DNA of 64,000 bases from Caldalkalibacillus thermarum (GTDB taxonomy: Bacteria; Bacillota; Bacilli; Caldalkalibacillales; Caldalkalibacillaceae): positions 62,001 to 126,000 of the forward strand of contig NZ_BMKZ01000003.1 in assembly GCF_014644735.1 (NCBI RefSeq), in the 5' to 3' direction. Shown here piece by piece: positions 11,266-20,372 of the stretch. The translations under genes and the position numbers were made by a program. A model generated the notes under the pieces. It had not been told where the DNA came from. It made no database searches and was given only the letters and a program-made list of their open reading frames with translations. The first letter of the stretch is position 1, and each line of letters starts with the position of its first letter.

Positions 11266-12270
11266 ATGAGCTTTTTCAAAAAGTTGAAAGAAAAAATTTC
11301 ACACCAGACAGAAAGCGTAACAGCCAAATTCAAAGAGGGATTATCCAAAACAAGGGATTCCTTTGCCGAAAAAATTAACGACCTGTTAAGCCGCTACCGC
11401 AAAGTGGATGAGGAGTTTTTTGAGGAGCTGGAAGAAATCTTAATCCAGGCGGATGTAGGCGTACAAACGGTGATGGAGCTGGTCGATGAGCTTAAACTAG
11501 AAGCAAAAAGGCAAAAACTAGAGGACAGCGAATCTGTAAAGCCCCTTATTACACAAAAATTTGTAGAGCTGCTCCACTCATCTGCTGGGAATCAGCAGTT
11601 GAACATGGCCAGCGATGGCCTTACCGTTATTTTGTTTGTCGGGGTAAATGGTGTCGGCAAGACCACCACCATCGGCAAGATGGCGCACATGTTCAAAAAT
11701 CAGGGCAAAAAGGTGATGCTGGCCGCTGGAGATACATTCCGGGCCGGGGCCATCGAGCAGCTGGAAATCTGGGGCGAGCGAGCCGGAGTGGATGTGATTA
11801 AACACCAGGCTGGCAGTGACCCTGCCGCCGTCATCTACGATGCCATTCAGGCAGCTCGAAAAAGGGACATTGACGTGCTTTTATGTGACACCGCCGGGCG
11901 TTTGCAAAACAAAGTTAACCTCATGCAGGAGCTTAATAAAATTTACCGGGTGATTCAGCGCGAAATCCCTGGTGCTCCCCATGAAACATTGCTTGTTTTA
12001 GATGCGACGACTGGTCAAAACGCATTTTCACAAGCGAAAACATTTAACGAAGCGACTGGTATTACCGGAATTGTACTGACTAAACTGGATGGAACGGCAA
12101 AAGGCGGCATTGTCATTGCCATCAGCAATGAATTGGGTATTCCGGTGAAATTTGTAGGTCTGGGTGAAAAACTGGATGACCTGCAACCCTTTGATGCGGA
12201 ACAATATGTTTACGCCTTATTCTCAGAGCTCTTTGAGGACAGGGAAAACCTGCAGCAGAGTGAACAATAA
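11266..12270 (+). CDS. ftsY: Signal recognition particle receptor FtsY
   Basis: FtsY is the membrane-associated SRP receptor GTPase. The 334-residue protein starts [10 protein letters not shown] like B. subtilis FtsY; ATG 11266 is 6 bases after AGGAGG, favouring it over in-frame TTG 11245 and ATG 11260. It has an NG domain with G1 GVNGVGKTT (about 126), DTAGRLQNK, and [10 protein letters not shown]. There is only a short charged N-terminal A region. ylxM and ffh, its SRP partners, follow. Confidence 0.97.
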   Translation: MSFFKKLKEKISHQTESVTAKFKEGLSKTRDSFAEKINDLLSRYRKVDEEFFEELEEILIQADVGVQTVMELVDELKLEAKRQKLEDSESVKPLITQKFVELLHSSAGNQQLNMASDGLTVILFVGVNGVGKTTTIGKMAHMFKNQGKKVMLAAGDTFRAGAIEQLEIWGERAGVDVIKHQAGSDPAAVIYDAIQAARKRDIDVLLCDTAGRLQNKVNLMQELNKIYRVIQREIPGAPHETLLVLDATTGQNAFSQAKTFNEATGITGIVLTKLDGTAKGGIVIAISNELGIPVKFVGLGEKLDDLQPFDAEQYVYALFSELFEDRENLQQSEQ

Positions 12271-12297
12271 TGAAAACAGAGTGACAAGAAAAAGACC

Positions 12298-12326
12298 TTG
12301 ACAATAGATGGATTCTTAAGTATGAT
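12298..12326 (+). promoter_or_regulatory. Near-consensus promoter before ylxM-ffh
   Basis: TTGACA (12298-12303) and TATGAT (12321-12326) have 17-bp spacing. The leader that follows holds a small GTGAC...GTCAC hairpin (about 12345-12357). It would drive ylxM-ffh and probably rpsP onward. Confidence 0.8.
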
Positions 12327-12398
12327 TAAGTACTGTTAAGGTAGTGACCTTGTCACCCTTAACGCTCCACACGGAGCCCTAAAAAGAGGAGTTTGCTC

Positions 12399-12731
12399 AT
12401 GCTGGAAAAGAAAACGCATCTAAACTTGCTGTATGACTTTTACCATTCGCTGTTGACAGACAAACAGCGGCAGTATATGGAGCTGTATTACTATGACGAC
12501 CTGTCCCTGGGTGAAATTGCGGAAGAGTTTCAGGTGAGCCGTCAGGCTGTCTATGAACACCTGAAACGGGCTGAAGAGCTGCTCCATAAATACGAATCTC
12601 AATTACAACTCGTCGCAAAGTATGAACAGCGCCAACAGCTGCTGAAGCGAATGGAAGCCATACTGGAGGAAAGCTCACCGGATTTGGAAGAGTTGAAACG
12701 TCTGGTGTCCGCATTGAAAAACGTGGATTAG
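12399..12731 (+). CDS. ylxM: SRP-associated helix-turn-helix protein YlxM
   Basis: YlxM is a small protein found beside ffh in Gram-positive bacteria and reported to modulate SRP activity. The 110-residue protein has a sigma-like helix-turn-helix (DDLSLGEIAEEFQVSRQAVYEHLKR, about residues 31-55) and a charged C-terminal helix. ATG 12399 follows GAGGAG at good spacing; TTG 12393 is less likely. Only 12 bases separate it from ffh. Confidence 0.93.
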   Translation: MLEKKTHLNLLYDFYHSLLTDKQRQYMELYYYDDLSLGEIAEEFQVSRQAVYEHLKRAEELLHKYESQLQLVAKYEQRQQLLKRMEAILEESSPDLEELKRLVSALKNVD

Positions 12732-12743
12732 GAGGCGGCTTTT

Positions 12744-14093
12744 ATGGCGTTTGAAGGATTAGCCGACCGACTGCAAGAGACGTTGCGCAAGATTCGGGGA
12801 AAAGGTAAGGTGACCGAAGCGGACGTCAAAGAGATGATGAGGGAAGTCCGTCTAGCCTTGTTGGAGGCGGACGTCAATTTCAAAGTGGTGCGCGATTTTG
12901 TCAATCGTGTCAAAGAGAGGGCTGTTGGCCAAGAGGTGTTAAAAAGCCTCACGCCCGGACAGCAGGTTATTAAGGTCGTCAATGAGGAACTGACGGCTTT
13001 AATGGGTGGGGAAAACGCCAAATTGGCAGTCAGCCAGCGTCCTCCGACCGTGATTATGATGGTTGGCCTTCAAGGGGCCGGGAAAACCACCACAACCGGG
13101 AAACTGGCCAAATACTTGCAGAAGCAGAACCGCAACCCGCTCTTGGTCGCTGCCGATATTTACCGTCCTGCCGCCATTAAACAGCTGCAAGTATTGGGAG
13201 AGCAGATTAATGTTCCCGTTTTCTCGCTGGGTGACAAGGAAAGTCCGGTGGTAATTGCCAAAAAGGCGATTGAACAAGCCAAAGAGCAGCACAACGACTA
13301 TGTCTTGATAGACACGGCGGGCCGCTTGCACATCGATGAAACCCTGATGAATGAATTGAATCAAATTAAGGAAGAGGTGCGTCCGGACGAGATCCTCCTC
13401 GTTGTGGATGCCATGACTGGTCAGGATGCCGTCAATGTGGCCCAAAGTTTTAATGAACAGCTCAACATCACTGGCGTCATTTTGACCAAGCTGGACGGCG
13501 ATACCCGCGGTGGGGCTGCTCTGTCAGTCAAAGCCGTCACGGGACAGCCTATTAAGTTTGTAGGTATGGGTGAGAAGCTTGATGCGCTGGAGCCTTTCCA
13601 TCCGGACCGGATGGCCTCCCGTATTCTGGGGATGGGCGATGTGCTCACCCTGATTGAAAAAGCCCAGCGGGAAGTTGACCAGGAAAAAGCCAAAGAGCTG
13701 GAACGCAAAATTCGTAAAATGGAATTTACCTTTGACGACTTCCTGGAGCAATTGGAGCAGGTTCGCAATATGGGACCGCTGGATGAACTGTTAAGTATGT
13801 TGCCAGGGGCAGGCAAAATGAAGGGGCTTAAGGATCTCAAAGTGGATGAGAAGAAATTAAAACAAGTGGAAGCGATCATCCGCTCCATGACCAAAGAAGA
13901 AAAACAAAACCCCGAAATTATTAACGCCAGCCGTCGCAAACGGATTGCCCAAGGCAGCGGAACCTCTGTTCAAGATGTCAACCGTCTGTTAAAACAGTTT
14001 CAGGACATGAAGAAAATGATGAAGCAGATGTCCGCTCTGGCCGGAAAAAAGAAGAAAAGAAAGGGTTTCAAATTTCCCTTTGGTCCGTTTTAA
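12744..14093 (+). CDS. ffh: Signal recognition particle protein Ffh
   Basis: Ffh is the GTPase subunit of SRP that binds signal peptides and 4.5S/6S RNA. The 449-residue protein has an N domain, a G domain with G1 GLQGAGKTTT (about residue 108), DTAGRLHID and TKLDGDTRGGAA, and a Met-rich M domain at about 330-435 ending DMKKMMKQMS. ATG 12744 follows TAGGAGGCGGC. A basic C-terminal tail (KKKKRKGFKF) is typical. Confidence 0.98.
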   Translation: MAFEGLADRLQETLRKIRGKGKVTEADVKEMMREVRLALLEADVNFKVVRDFVNRVKERAVGQEVLKSLTPGQQVIKVVNEELTALMGGENAKLAVSQRPPTVIMMVGLQGAGKTTTTGKLAKYLQKQNRNPLLVAADIYRPAAIKQLQVLGEQINVPVFSLGDKESPVVIAKKAIEQAKEQHNDYVLIDTAGRLHIDETLMNELNQIKEEVRPDEILLVVDAMTGQDAVNVAQSFNEQLNITGVILTKLDGDTRGGAALSVKAVTGQPIKFVGMGEKLDALEPFHPDRMASRILGMGDVLTLIEKAQREVDQEKAKELERKIRKMEFTFDDFLEQLEQVRNMGPLDELLSMLPGAGKMKGLKDLKVDEKKLKQVEAIIRSMTKEEKQNPEIINASRRKRIAQGSGTSVQDVNRLLKQFQDMKKMMKQMSALAGKKKKRKGFKFPFGPF

Positions 14094-14153
14094 TCCTGAT
14101 TTTTAACCCTTAACTAACAGCCATAAAAATAAGAATCTAAGGAGGAATTGATC

Positions 14154-14423
14154 ATGGCAGTTAAAATTCGTCTGAAACGCATGGGTGCGAAAAAGAAACC
14201 GTTCTATCGCGTGGTGGTGGCCGATTCCCGTTCTCCGCGAGATGGCCGTTTTATTGAGCAAATTGGTACTTACAATCCTCTCAGCCAGCCAGCTGAAATC
14301 AAAATTGATGAAGAAAAAGCACTCAAGTGGCTGCAAAACGGTGCTAAGCCGTCTGATACGGTGCGCAGTCTGTTAAGCAAAACCGGCGTTTTGGCTAAGT
14401 TTCATGAACTCAAACAAAAATAA
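14154..14423 (+). CDS. rpsP: 30S ribosomal protein S16
   Basis: S16 is an assembly protein of the small ribosomal subunit body. The 89-residue protein starts [11 protein letters not shown], includes [24 protein letters not shown] and ends with the usual basic tail. ATG 14154 is 7 bases after AAGGAGG. The rpsP-khpA-rimM-trmD-rplS order is standard in Firmicutes. Confidence 0.98.
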   Translation: MAVKIRLKRMGAKKKPFYRVVVADSRSPRDGRFIEQIGTYNPLSQPAEIKIDEEKALKWLQNGAKPSDTVRSLLSKTGVLAKFHELKQK

Positions 14424-14450
14424 GTGCCATGCTTTAGGGGGCTTTAAGCC

Positions 14451-14678
14451 GTGAAGACACTGATCGAAACCATTGCACGGTCGCTGGTTGATCATCCCCA
14501 AGATGTTCAAGTCACTGAAAAACAGCGTGAGCAAACTATTGTTTACCAATTAAACGTTCATCCCGATGACACGGGAAAAGTAATTGGCAAACAAGGAAAA
14601 ATTGCCAAAGCACTGCGGACAGTGGTCAACGCAGCTGGTGCGACAAAGGGAAAACGTATCTATATTGATATCAATTAG
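14451..14678 (+). CDS. khpA: KH-domain RNA-binding protein KhpA (YlqC)
   Basis: KhpA is a small KH protein that pairs with KhpB/Jag and affects cell elongation and RNA metabolism in Firmicutes. The 75-residue protein contains the KH GxxG loop in VIGKQGKIAKALRTVV. The start is GTG 14451 after AGGGGG. It sits between rpsP and rimM as in Bacillus. Confidence 0.94.
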   Translation: MKTLIETIARSLVDHPQDVQVTEKQREQTIVYQLNVHPDDTGKVIGKQGKIAKALRTVVNAAGATKGKRIYIDIN

Positions 14679-14707
14679 ACAGACATCGAGAGAAAGCAGG
14701 GTGAGTG

Positions 14708-15235
14708 ATGACCAAGTACTACACGGTTGGCAAGATTGTGAATACGCATGGGATACGCGGCGAAGTTCGTGTCATCACTGTTTCAGATTTTAAAGATAAA
14801 CGCTATCAACCTGGAAACACCCTTTACTTTTTTGCCAGCCATCAACAAGCTGAAGGCAAGCCGCTGACTGTGGCCAGTCATCGTACCCATAAGCAGTTTG
14901 ATTTGCTCGCTTTTGAAGGCCATCATAGTATTAATGATGTGGAACAGTATAAAGGGGGCTGGCTTAAGATCCCGGAAGATGAACGGGAACCCCTGCCTGA
15001 AGGGGAGTATTACTTTGATCAAATTATTGGCTGCGAAGTGGTCACCGATACGGGCCAAACGCTGGGAACAGTGGAAACCATTTTAACCCCTGGCGCCAAT
15101 GATGTATGGATGGTTAAATCGCCCGGCAGAAAAAAAGAGATTCTCATCCCTTACATCGAGGATGTGGTTAAAGAAGTGGATGTAGATCAGAAACGGATTA
15201 CAATTCATGTCATTGAGGGGTTATTGGATGAGTAA
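14708..15235 (+). CDS. rimM: 16S rRNA processing protein RimM
   Basis: RimM helps mature the 30S head and binds S19. The 175-residue protein has an N-terminal beta-barrel ([16 protein letters not shown]) and a C-terminal PRC-barrel ([30 protein letters not shown]). ATG 14708 is chosen over GTG 14705. Its end overlaps trmD by 8 bp. Confidence 0.97.
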   Translation: MTKYYTVGKIVNTHGIRGEVRVITVSDFKDKRYQPGNTLYFFASHQQAEGKPLTVASHRTHKQFDLLAFEGHHSINDVEQYKGGWLKIPEDEREPLPEGEYYFDQIIGCEVVTDTGQTLGTVETILTPGANDVWMVKSPGRKKEILIPYIEDVVKEVDVDQKRITIHVIEGLLDE

Positions 15236-15995
15236 GCTCTCGATTGATATTCTTACCCTGTTCCCAGAGATGTTTTCTGGGGTGTTGAATAGCAGCATCC
15301 TGGGCAAAGCGCAGGAGAAACAATTGGTCCAGTTTCATTTGATCAACTTCCGGGACTATGCCACCAATAAACACAAACAGGTGGATGATTACCCCTACGG
15401 GGGCGGGGGAGGCATGGTGCTTAAGCCGGAACCCCTTTTTTATGCGGTGGAAGATCGGTTGAGCCAACTGCCCACCCACGTCAAGCCCCGAATCTTGCTC
15501 ATGTCTCCTCAAGGTGAGCGCTTCACGCAGCAGAAAGCGGAAGAATTGGCCCGTGAGAATCATTTAATCTTCATTTGCGGACATTATGAGGGTTATGATG
15601 AGCGCATTCGCCAGTATTTGGTGACAGACGAGATCTCCATCGGTGATTATGTGTTAACTGGCGGTGAGCTGGCCGCTATGGTAATTATTGACAGCGTTGT
15701 CCGGCTGCGGGAAGGGGTACTTGGCAATCAATCCTCACCCAAAGATGACTCTTTCAGCACCGGGCTTCTGGAGTATCCCCAATATACCAGGCCTGCTGAT
15801 TTCAGAGGCATGAAAGTTCCGGAAGTCCTCCTTTCTGGACATCATGAACGGATTAAGGAATGGCGCCGTCGTCAGGCTCTGTACCGGACCTGGCAACGCC
15901 GTCCAGATCTGTTAAAAAACTATCCGTTATCTGACCAGGAAAAAGCCTGGATTGCTGAATGGGAAAAACAGAAAGAAAAACAGAAAAAGGATTGA
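15228..15995 (+). CDS. trmD: tRNA (guanine-N1)-methyltransferase TrmD
   Basis: TrmD makes m1G37 in tRNAs that read codons starting with C or G-rich sets, preventing +1 frameshifting. The 255-residue SPOUT enzyme starts [16 protein letters not shown] and has the knot motifs [12 protein letters not shown] and [19 protein letters not shown] 15228 lies inside the end of rimM (8-bp overlap), so the pair is translationally coupled. Confidence 0.97.
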   Translation: MSKLSIDILTLFPEMFSGVLNSSILGKAQEKQLVQFHLINFRDYATNKHKQVDDYPYGGGGGMVLKPEPLFYAVEDRLSQLPTHVKPRILLMSPQGERFTQQKAEELARENHLIFICGHYEGYDERIRQYLVTDEISIGDYVLTGGELAAMVIIDSVVRLREGVLGNQSSPKDDSFSTGLLEYPQYTRPADFRGMKVPEVLLSGHHERIKEWRRRQALYRTWQRRPDLLKNYPLSDQEKAWIAEWEKQKEKQKKD

Positions 15996-16020
15996 GATCA
16001 TTCCTGGTATATGTTAATAT
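15992..16020 (+). promoter_or_regulatory. rplS promoter
   Basis: TTGAGA (15992-15997) and TAATAT (16015-16020) are 17 bp apart, at the very end of trmD. The start would fall near 16027, leaving a leader of about 80 bases before rplS. Confidence 0.6.
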
Positions 16021-16026
16021 TATCCT

Positions 16027-16107
16027 TGTGGCGTTTTGCCCTGTATCAAAGGCGGTCCGCTGCTAGATCTGTAGCATGAACGTCTGTTGAGGAAGGAGGG
16101 AACGATC
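16027..16107 (+). ncRNA. Candidate L19 leader RNA
   Basis: The leader before rplS contains a stem GCTGC (about 16060-16064) with GTAGC (about 16071-16075) and other G/C-rich segments upstream. Firmicutes rplS genes are often preceded by the structured L19 leader thought to bind L19 for feedback. Position fits; I could not verify the consensus structure by eye. Confidence 0.4.
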
Positions 16108-16452
16108 ATGCATCCCATCATTCGTGAACTTGAGAAGGAACAATTGAGAAATGACATTCCCCAATTCCGCCCTGGAGATACCGTTCGTGTTCACGTTAAA
16201 GTTGTAGAAGGTCAACGTGAACGTATTCAGGTTTTTGAAGGGGTTGTGATTCGCCGCCGCGGCACCGGTATCAGTGAAACCTTTACCGTCCGGAAAATTT
16301 CTAACGGTGTTGGGGTTGAACGTACATTCCCATTACATTCTCCGAAAATCGAGAAGCTTGAAGTTGTGCGCCGCGGTAAAGTTCGCCGTGCCAAGCTTTA
16401 CTACTTGCGTAAATTGCAAGGTAAAGCTGCTCGAATCAAAGAAATTCGATAG
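16108..16452 (+). CDS. rplS: 50S ribosomal protein L19
   Basis: L19 sits at the 30S-50S interface. The 114-residue protein starts [16 protein letters not shown] and has [26 protein letters not shown] and a C-terminal [20 protein letters not shown] 16108 follows GGAAGGAGGG. It probably has its own promoter in the trmD end and a terminator immediately after. Confidence 0.98.
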   Translation: MHPIIRELEKEQLRNDIPQFRPGDTVRVHVKVVEGQRERIQVFEGVVIRRRGTGISETFTVRKISNGVGVERTFPLHSPKIEKLEVVRRGKVRRAKLYYLRKLQGKAARIKEIR

Positions 16453-16463
16453 TTTTCAGCAAG

Positions 16464-16493
16464 GGAGCTTGGAGTCAGACAAGCTCCTTTTTT
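16464..16493 (+). terminator. Rho-independent terminator after rplS
   Basis: GGAGCTTG (16464-16471) pairs with CAAGCTCC (16480-16487) around an 8-base loop and is followed by TTTTTT. Confidence 0.92.
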
Positions 16494-16520
16494 CGAACCG
16501 TAAGCAAGGGGAGAATAGGA

Positions 16521-17090
16521 TTGAGCCAATCATATGATACTTTCAGGGATGACCATGAAGAGCAAAATCCGCAATCAGATTCTGGTTTAAGCGAGGCTTG
16601 GGAATGGTTAAAAGCCATTATACTGGCTGTAGCCATTGCGCTTATCATTCGCCTCTTGTTATTTGCTCCAATCGTGGTTGATGGGGAATCCATGTTGCCG
16701 ACATTACATGACAGGGAAAGATTAATAGTCAACAAAGCCGTCTATTTGTGGAGCGAACCGCAACGGGGGGATATTATCGTCTTTCACGCTACCCAGGATA
16801 AAGACTGGATCAAACGGGTCATCGGCAGACCTGGCGATATAGTGGAAGTGAAAAATGGGATATTATATATAAATGGGGAACAAGTAGACGAACCGTATCT
16901 TGACCCTTCGTCTCAATTTGTCATGCATGACTTTCGCGAGATCGTCCCCGAGGGTGAGCTCTTTGTGATGGGGGATAACCGTGCAAACAGCCGCGACAGC
17001 AGAAATATTGGCACCATCCCCATCAGTTCGGTTGTGGGCCGTGCAGACTTGGTGTTTTGGCCTTTACAGAATATCCGCTTGGTTAAATAA
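16521..17090 (+). CDS. lepB: Type I signal peptidase
   Basis: This membrane serine protease removes signal peptides from exported proteins. The 189-residue Gram-positive type has one N-terminal membrane segment (about residues 26-45), nucleophile Ser57 in GESMLPTL and general base Lys98 in [11 protein letters not shown], plus [11 protein letters not shown] near the C-terminus. The start is TTG 16521 after GGGGAG. Bacilli often carry several such peptidases (SipS/T/U/V types); I cannot assign the subtype. Confidence 0.95.
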   Translation: MSQSYDTFRDDHEEQNPQSDSGLSEAWEWLKAIILAVAIALIIRLLLFAPIVVDGESMLPTLHDRERLIVNKAVYLWSEPQRGDIIVFHATQDKDWIKRVIGRPGDIVEVKNGILYINGEQVDEPYLDPSSQFVMHDFREIVPEGELFVMGDNRANSRDSRNIGTIPISSVVGRADLVFWPLQNIRLVK

Positions 17091-17103
17091 AGGGGTTGAT
17101 ACA

Positions 17104-17976
17104 GTGACGATTCAATGGTATCCGGGCCATATGGCCAAAGCCAAACGACAAGTCATGGAAAAGCTGAAACTGATTGATGTTGTCATCGAATTGCTGGATG
17201 CCCGACTGCCTTTCTCTTCTCAAAACCCGATGATGGATGAATTGGTTAAAGATAAACCGCGATTGGTTCTTTTAAATAAAAAGGATTTAGCAGATCCCTC
17301 CGTCACTGAGAAGTGGCTTCGTTTCTTTGATAAGAAAGCTTTTCAGGCTTTGGCCGTTGACGCCCAATCTGGCAATGGAATCAAAGCCATTCCCTCTGCC
17401 TGTCAAACGTTGGCCCGCGATATCATGAAGAAGATGACCGACAAAGGCATGAAGCCCCGCCCCATTAGAGCCCTGATTGTAGGTATACCTAATGTTGGAA
17501 AATCTTCATTGATCAACCGGCTGGCCAAACGGCACGTCGCTAAGACAGGAGACAGGCCCGGGGTGACCAAAGCCCAGCAATGGATCAAAACAGGACATGG
17601 ATTAGAGCTTTTAGACACTCCGGGTATCTTATGGCCAAAATTTGATGACCCGCTGGTAGGATTGAAACTGGCTGCCAGCGGAGCCATTCGGGATGAGATA
17701 CTGCCAAAAGAGGAGGTAGCCTTATTTGCCATAGATTTTTTGCGCCGTGTTTATCCCGAGCGTTTAAAAAACAGATACTCTTTGCAAGGACTCACCGGAA
17801 CGAATGTTGAAATAATGGAAGCCATAGGGCGAAAAAGGGGCTGCCTTAAAGCGGGAGCCAGTGTAGATTACGAACGCATCAGCGACATCATTTTGAACGA
17901 TCTGCGCTCTGGTAAGTTGGGACCCATTAGCTTTGAAACTCCGGAAGCAGTGAATAAGAGCCATACAGTTGTCTAA
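17104..17976 (+). CDS. rbgA: Ribosome biogenesis GTPase RbgA (YlqF)
   Basis: RbgA is needed for late 50S assembly. The 290-residue protein is a circularly permuted GTPase: the G4 motif LLNKKD comes before G1 GIPNVGKSS and G3 [10 protein letters not shown]. It starts at GTG 17104 ([13 protein letters not shown]), matching B. subtilis YlqF; a longer in-frame extension through lepB has no homology. In B. subtilis rnhB follows; here the next genes are heme A genes on the opposite strand. Confidence 0.96.
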   Translation: MTIQWYPGHMAKAKRQVMEKLKLIDVVIELLDARLPFSSQNPMMDELVKDKPRLVLLNKKDLADPSVTEKWLRFFDKKAFQALAVDAQSGNGIKAIPSACQTLARDIMKKMTDKGMKPRPIRALIVGIPNVGKSSLINRLAKRHVAKTGDRPGVTKAQQWIKTGHGLELLDTPGILWPKFDDPLVGLKLAASGAIRDEILPKEEVALFAIDFLRRVYPERLKNRYSLQGLTGTNVEIMEAIGRKRGCLKAGASVDYERISDIILNDLRSGKLGPISFETPEAVNKSHTVV

Positions 17977-17991
17977 ATGGTAAACAACTGG

Positions 17992-18030
17992 CCCTCCACG
18001 ATTTGGTCTATACGTTAAGGGAGGGTTTTT
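17992..18030 (+). terminator. Terminator after rbgA
   Basis: CCCTCC (17992-17997) pairs with GGAGGG (18020-18025), followed by TTTTT. The loop is long (22 bases). Confidence 0.7.
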
Positions 18031-18043
18031 AAGCGTACAGACA

Positions 18044-18070
18044 CAAAAACTCCCCTGATTGGAGGGGAGT
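18044..18070 (-). terminator. Terminator of ctaA
   Basis: On the minus strand ACTCCCCT and AGGGGAGT (18049-18070) form an 8-bp stem around a 6-base loop, followed by TTTTT (18048-18044). It lies 12 bases past the ctaA stop. Confidence 0.88.
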
Positions 18071-18081
18071 CATTTATTATT

Positions 18082-18978
18082 TCAGGCTGTGCGAAAAGCA
18101 TACAAGACGATATAACTTAAAAACCCAAACATGAGGGTAATAAAGAAAGCGTGGAAAATGGTCGCATATAAATGGAGGTTAGATAATATGACTACAGCCC
18201 CGGATACAATTTGGGCAACCAATAACCAAAACATTGAAACTGTTGTATAGTACAATAAACGGTTATGGCGGTAATCACGGCGGACCTTGTACATAAACCA
18301 GCCAAAAGCCAGTAACAAGCCAAATGCAGCCAGACGGTGCAGATACTGGATAACTGTTTGACCGCTCAGGTCGGATGGGATGAGCTGCCCATTACATAAT
18401 GGCCATCCCTGACATCCCATACTGGAGCCGGTATGTGTCACAAGCGCACCTAAGTAAACCACAATATAACTGAAGATGAACAAACATAATGCTCCATATT
18501 TAACAGAAGGAGAAAAATGACCTACAGGCAGCCGGTCGTCTTTAGACAGATGGAAGACGTATAGCAGTAAAATGAACAATGTTGCATAGGATAACAGGGA
18601 AAAACCGAAATGTAAAGCCATGACCGCTGAAGACTGACCGTAAACGACAGCGAGAGCCCCAAGGGCTGATTGCAAAAGTAAAAAGAATATCGCTGCCGCA
18701 GCAACAAAGATAACCTCCTTATGTTTGCGATACACGGCTGCAGCCAGAATGGTAAAGACAAAAACAATGATTCCCACAATACCAGTGACCAGCCTGTGGG
18801 TATATTCAACGACAGTTTCAAAGGTTGGTTCGGAGGGAAATAATTGACCGTGGCAAAGCGGCCAGTTTGGACCGCATCCGTCACCGGATCCGGTTTTCGT
18901 GACCACGACACCAGCCAAAATAACCAGCATAATACCTACAGTTGCTAATATGCCGAGGACTTTTAACAGCTTATTCAT
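18082..18978 (-). CDS. ctaA: Heme A synthase
   Basis: CtaA oxidizes the C8 methyl of heme O to the formyl group of heme A for aa3-type oxidases. The 298-residue protein has about eight membrane segments in two repeats, with extracellular Cys pairs in GDGCGPNWPLC and SMGCQGWPLC and heme-ligand His in EYTHRLVTG, LHFG, YLHRLAAFG and FHAF. ATG 18978 follows AGGTGATTC. It is divergent from ctaB, as in Bacillus. Confidence 0.96.
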   Translation of the reverse strand: MNKLLKVLGILATVGIMLVILAGVVVTKTGSGDGCGPNWPLCHGQLFPSEPTFETVVEYTHRLVTGIVGIIVFVFTILAAAVYRKHKEVIFVAAAAIFFLLLQSALGALAVVYGQSSAVMALHFGFSLLSYATLFILLLYVFHLSKDDRLPVGHFSPSVKYGALCLFIFSYIVVYLGALVTHTGSSMGCQGWPLCNGQLIPSDLSGQTVIQYLHRLAAFGLLLAFGWFMYKVRRDYRHNRLLYYTTVSMFWLLVAQIVSGAVVILSNLHLYATIFHAFFITLMFGFLSYIVLYAFRTA

Positions 18979-19257
18979 GCTTGAATCACCTGTTTTCTAT
19001 CTTACTGGATATTTATAGCTTAGCTATTGATCCGTTTTGCGTACCAGCTTCACGGTTTACTCTCAATGCAAGATCGGTTAAACTTATAATAAAGTGCTAA
19101 ACACATTATAAAGCAAATAAGAACAAAAGTAAGAACTTAATTTCTTTATTCACCTGATTGTCACATTTTATAAGTTAATGACTGTCAGTGCTTATTTTAT
19201 AATAAATTTAGTTAATCGAAAACATGGCTTAAAGTTTACAAGTTGGAGGATTGAATC
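18979..19257. promoter_or_regulatory. Divergent ctaA/ctaB promoter region
   Basis: This 279-base A/T-rich gap separates divergently transcribed ctaA and ctaB. A TATAAT (19198-19203) with a poor -35 (TTAATG, 19175-19180) faces ctaB, and another TATAAT is at 19085-19090. A TTGTCACATTTT segment (19158-19169) is loosely like ResD targets, which act at this locus in B. subtilis. No convincing ctaA promoter was picked out. Confidence 0.45.
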
Positions 19258-20214
19258 ATGGATAAAATAATGAAAAGTGAAGGTGTGGACAAAGAATACA
19301 TCGCCCATCACGTAATGGAGCCGGGGCCCCTCGCAGACCGCAACTTAACGGGTACATGGAAAGACTATGTGAGCGTAACCAAAGTAGGCATTATTTTAGG
19401 CAACCTTTTGACCGTCTTTGCCGGAATGTGGTTAGCTGCGGGAGGGGTTCAGGGGTTTAGCCAGCTTTCTTTGACCCATATTTTGTTTACTCTGTTGGGA
19501 ACAGCCCTGGTCATTGCCTCGGGAACCTGTCTCAATAATTATATTGACCGTGATATCGATCAAAAAATGTTGCGAACCAAAAATCGGGCCTTAGCTGAAG
19601 GGCGGCTGGATCCTAAACATGTGCTGCTTATGGGCTACATTTTAGCTGTGTGCGGAACGGTATTGCTTTTATTTGTCAATTGGGTCGCCACCATAATGGC
19701 CCTCATCGGACTGTTTTTTTATGTAGTGATATACACCATGTGGCTCAAACGCACCCATCACCTCAATACAATTGTAGGTGGAGTGGCGGGCGCCATGCCT
19801 CCGGTCATTGGCTGGACTGCGGTGACTGGCAGTCTGGATCCTGGAGCGTGGATCCTCTTTGCCATGATGTTTGTGTGGCAACCCCCCCACTTTCTGGCAC
19901 TTGCCATGAGGCGTTATGAAGATTACAAGGCTGCCGGAATTCCTATGTTGCCTGTTGTTAAAGGGTTTAGAGTGACGAAACAGCAAATTGTCTTGTGGGT
20001 GGCTACCTTGATTCCCACCAGCCTTTATCTTTATTTAGTGACTAATGTAGGCTGGGGCTATGTTTGGGTGGCTTTGATGTTGGGCTTGGCTTGGCTGGTG
20101 TTGGCCCTGTCAGGACTTTATGTTAAAAACGACATTTTATGGGCCCGTCTTAATTTCGTCTATTCCTTGGTTTATTTGACACTGTTATGTATCGGCATCA
20201 TCCTGACTGCTTAA
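19258..20214 (+). CDS. ctaB: Protoheme IX farnesyltransferase (heme O synthase)
   Basis: CtaB attaches a farnesyl group to heme B, giving heme O, the substrate of CtaA. The 318-residue UbiA-family protein has about nine membrane segments and the prenyl-diphosphate binding motif NNYIDRDIDQKMLRTKNR plus RRYEDYKAAGIPML. ATG 19258 follows TTGGAGG. No ctaCDEF genes follow; a lone ctaD is found at 44230-46092. Confidence 0.96.
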   Translation: MDKIMKSEGVDKEYIAHHVMEPGPLADRNLTGTWKDYVSVTKVGIILGNLLTVFAGMWLAAGGVQGFSQLSLTHILFTLLGTALVIASGTCLNNYIDRDIDQKMLRTKNRALAEGRLDPKHVLLMGYILAVCGTVLLLFVNWVATIMALIGLFFYVVIYTMWLKRTHHLNTIVGGVAGAMPPVIGWTAVTGSLDPGAWILFAMMFVWQPPHFLALAMRRYEDYKAAGIPMLPVVKGFRVTKQQIVLWVATLIPTSLYLYLVTNVGWGYVWVALMLGLAWLVLALSGLYVKNDILWARLNFVYSLVYLTLLCIGIILTA

Positions 20215-20250
20215 AAAAATAATGGTTGCTGCATTAAGGCTAGCTACGAT

Positions 20251-20280
20251 AAACCCTGCCTTCATCTGGCAGGGTTTTTT
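20251..20280 (+). terminator. Terminator after ctaB
   Basis: AAACCCTGCC (20251-20260) pairs perfectly with GGCAGGGTTT (20268-20277) and is followed by TTT. Confidence 0.93.
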
Positions 20281-20372
20281 CTTGTCCATATCGATGTAAG
20301 TTTTGGTTCAAAAAGGCACACCATATGGGTACCAAGACAATCACGTTAAGACCAGTAAAAGGGAGTGCCTTT

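Noticed and set aside
16981-17103. Long in-frame extension of rbgA overlapping lepB
   Set aside because: The homologous N-terminus [10 protein letters not shown] starts at GTG 17104 after AAGGGG; the extension is lepB read in another frame.
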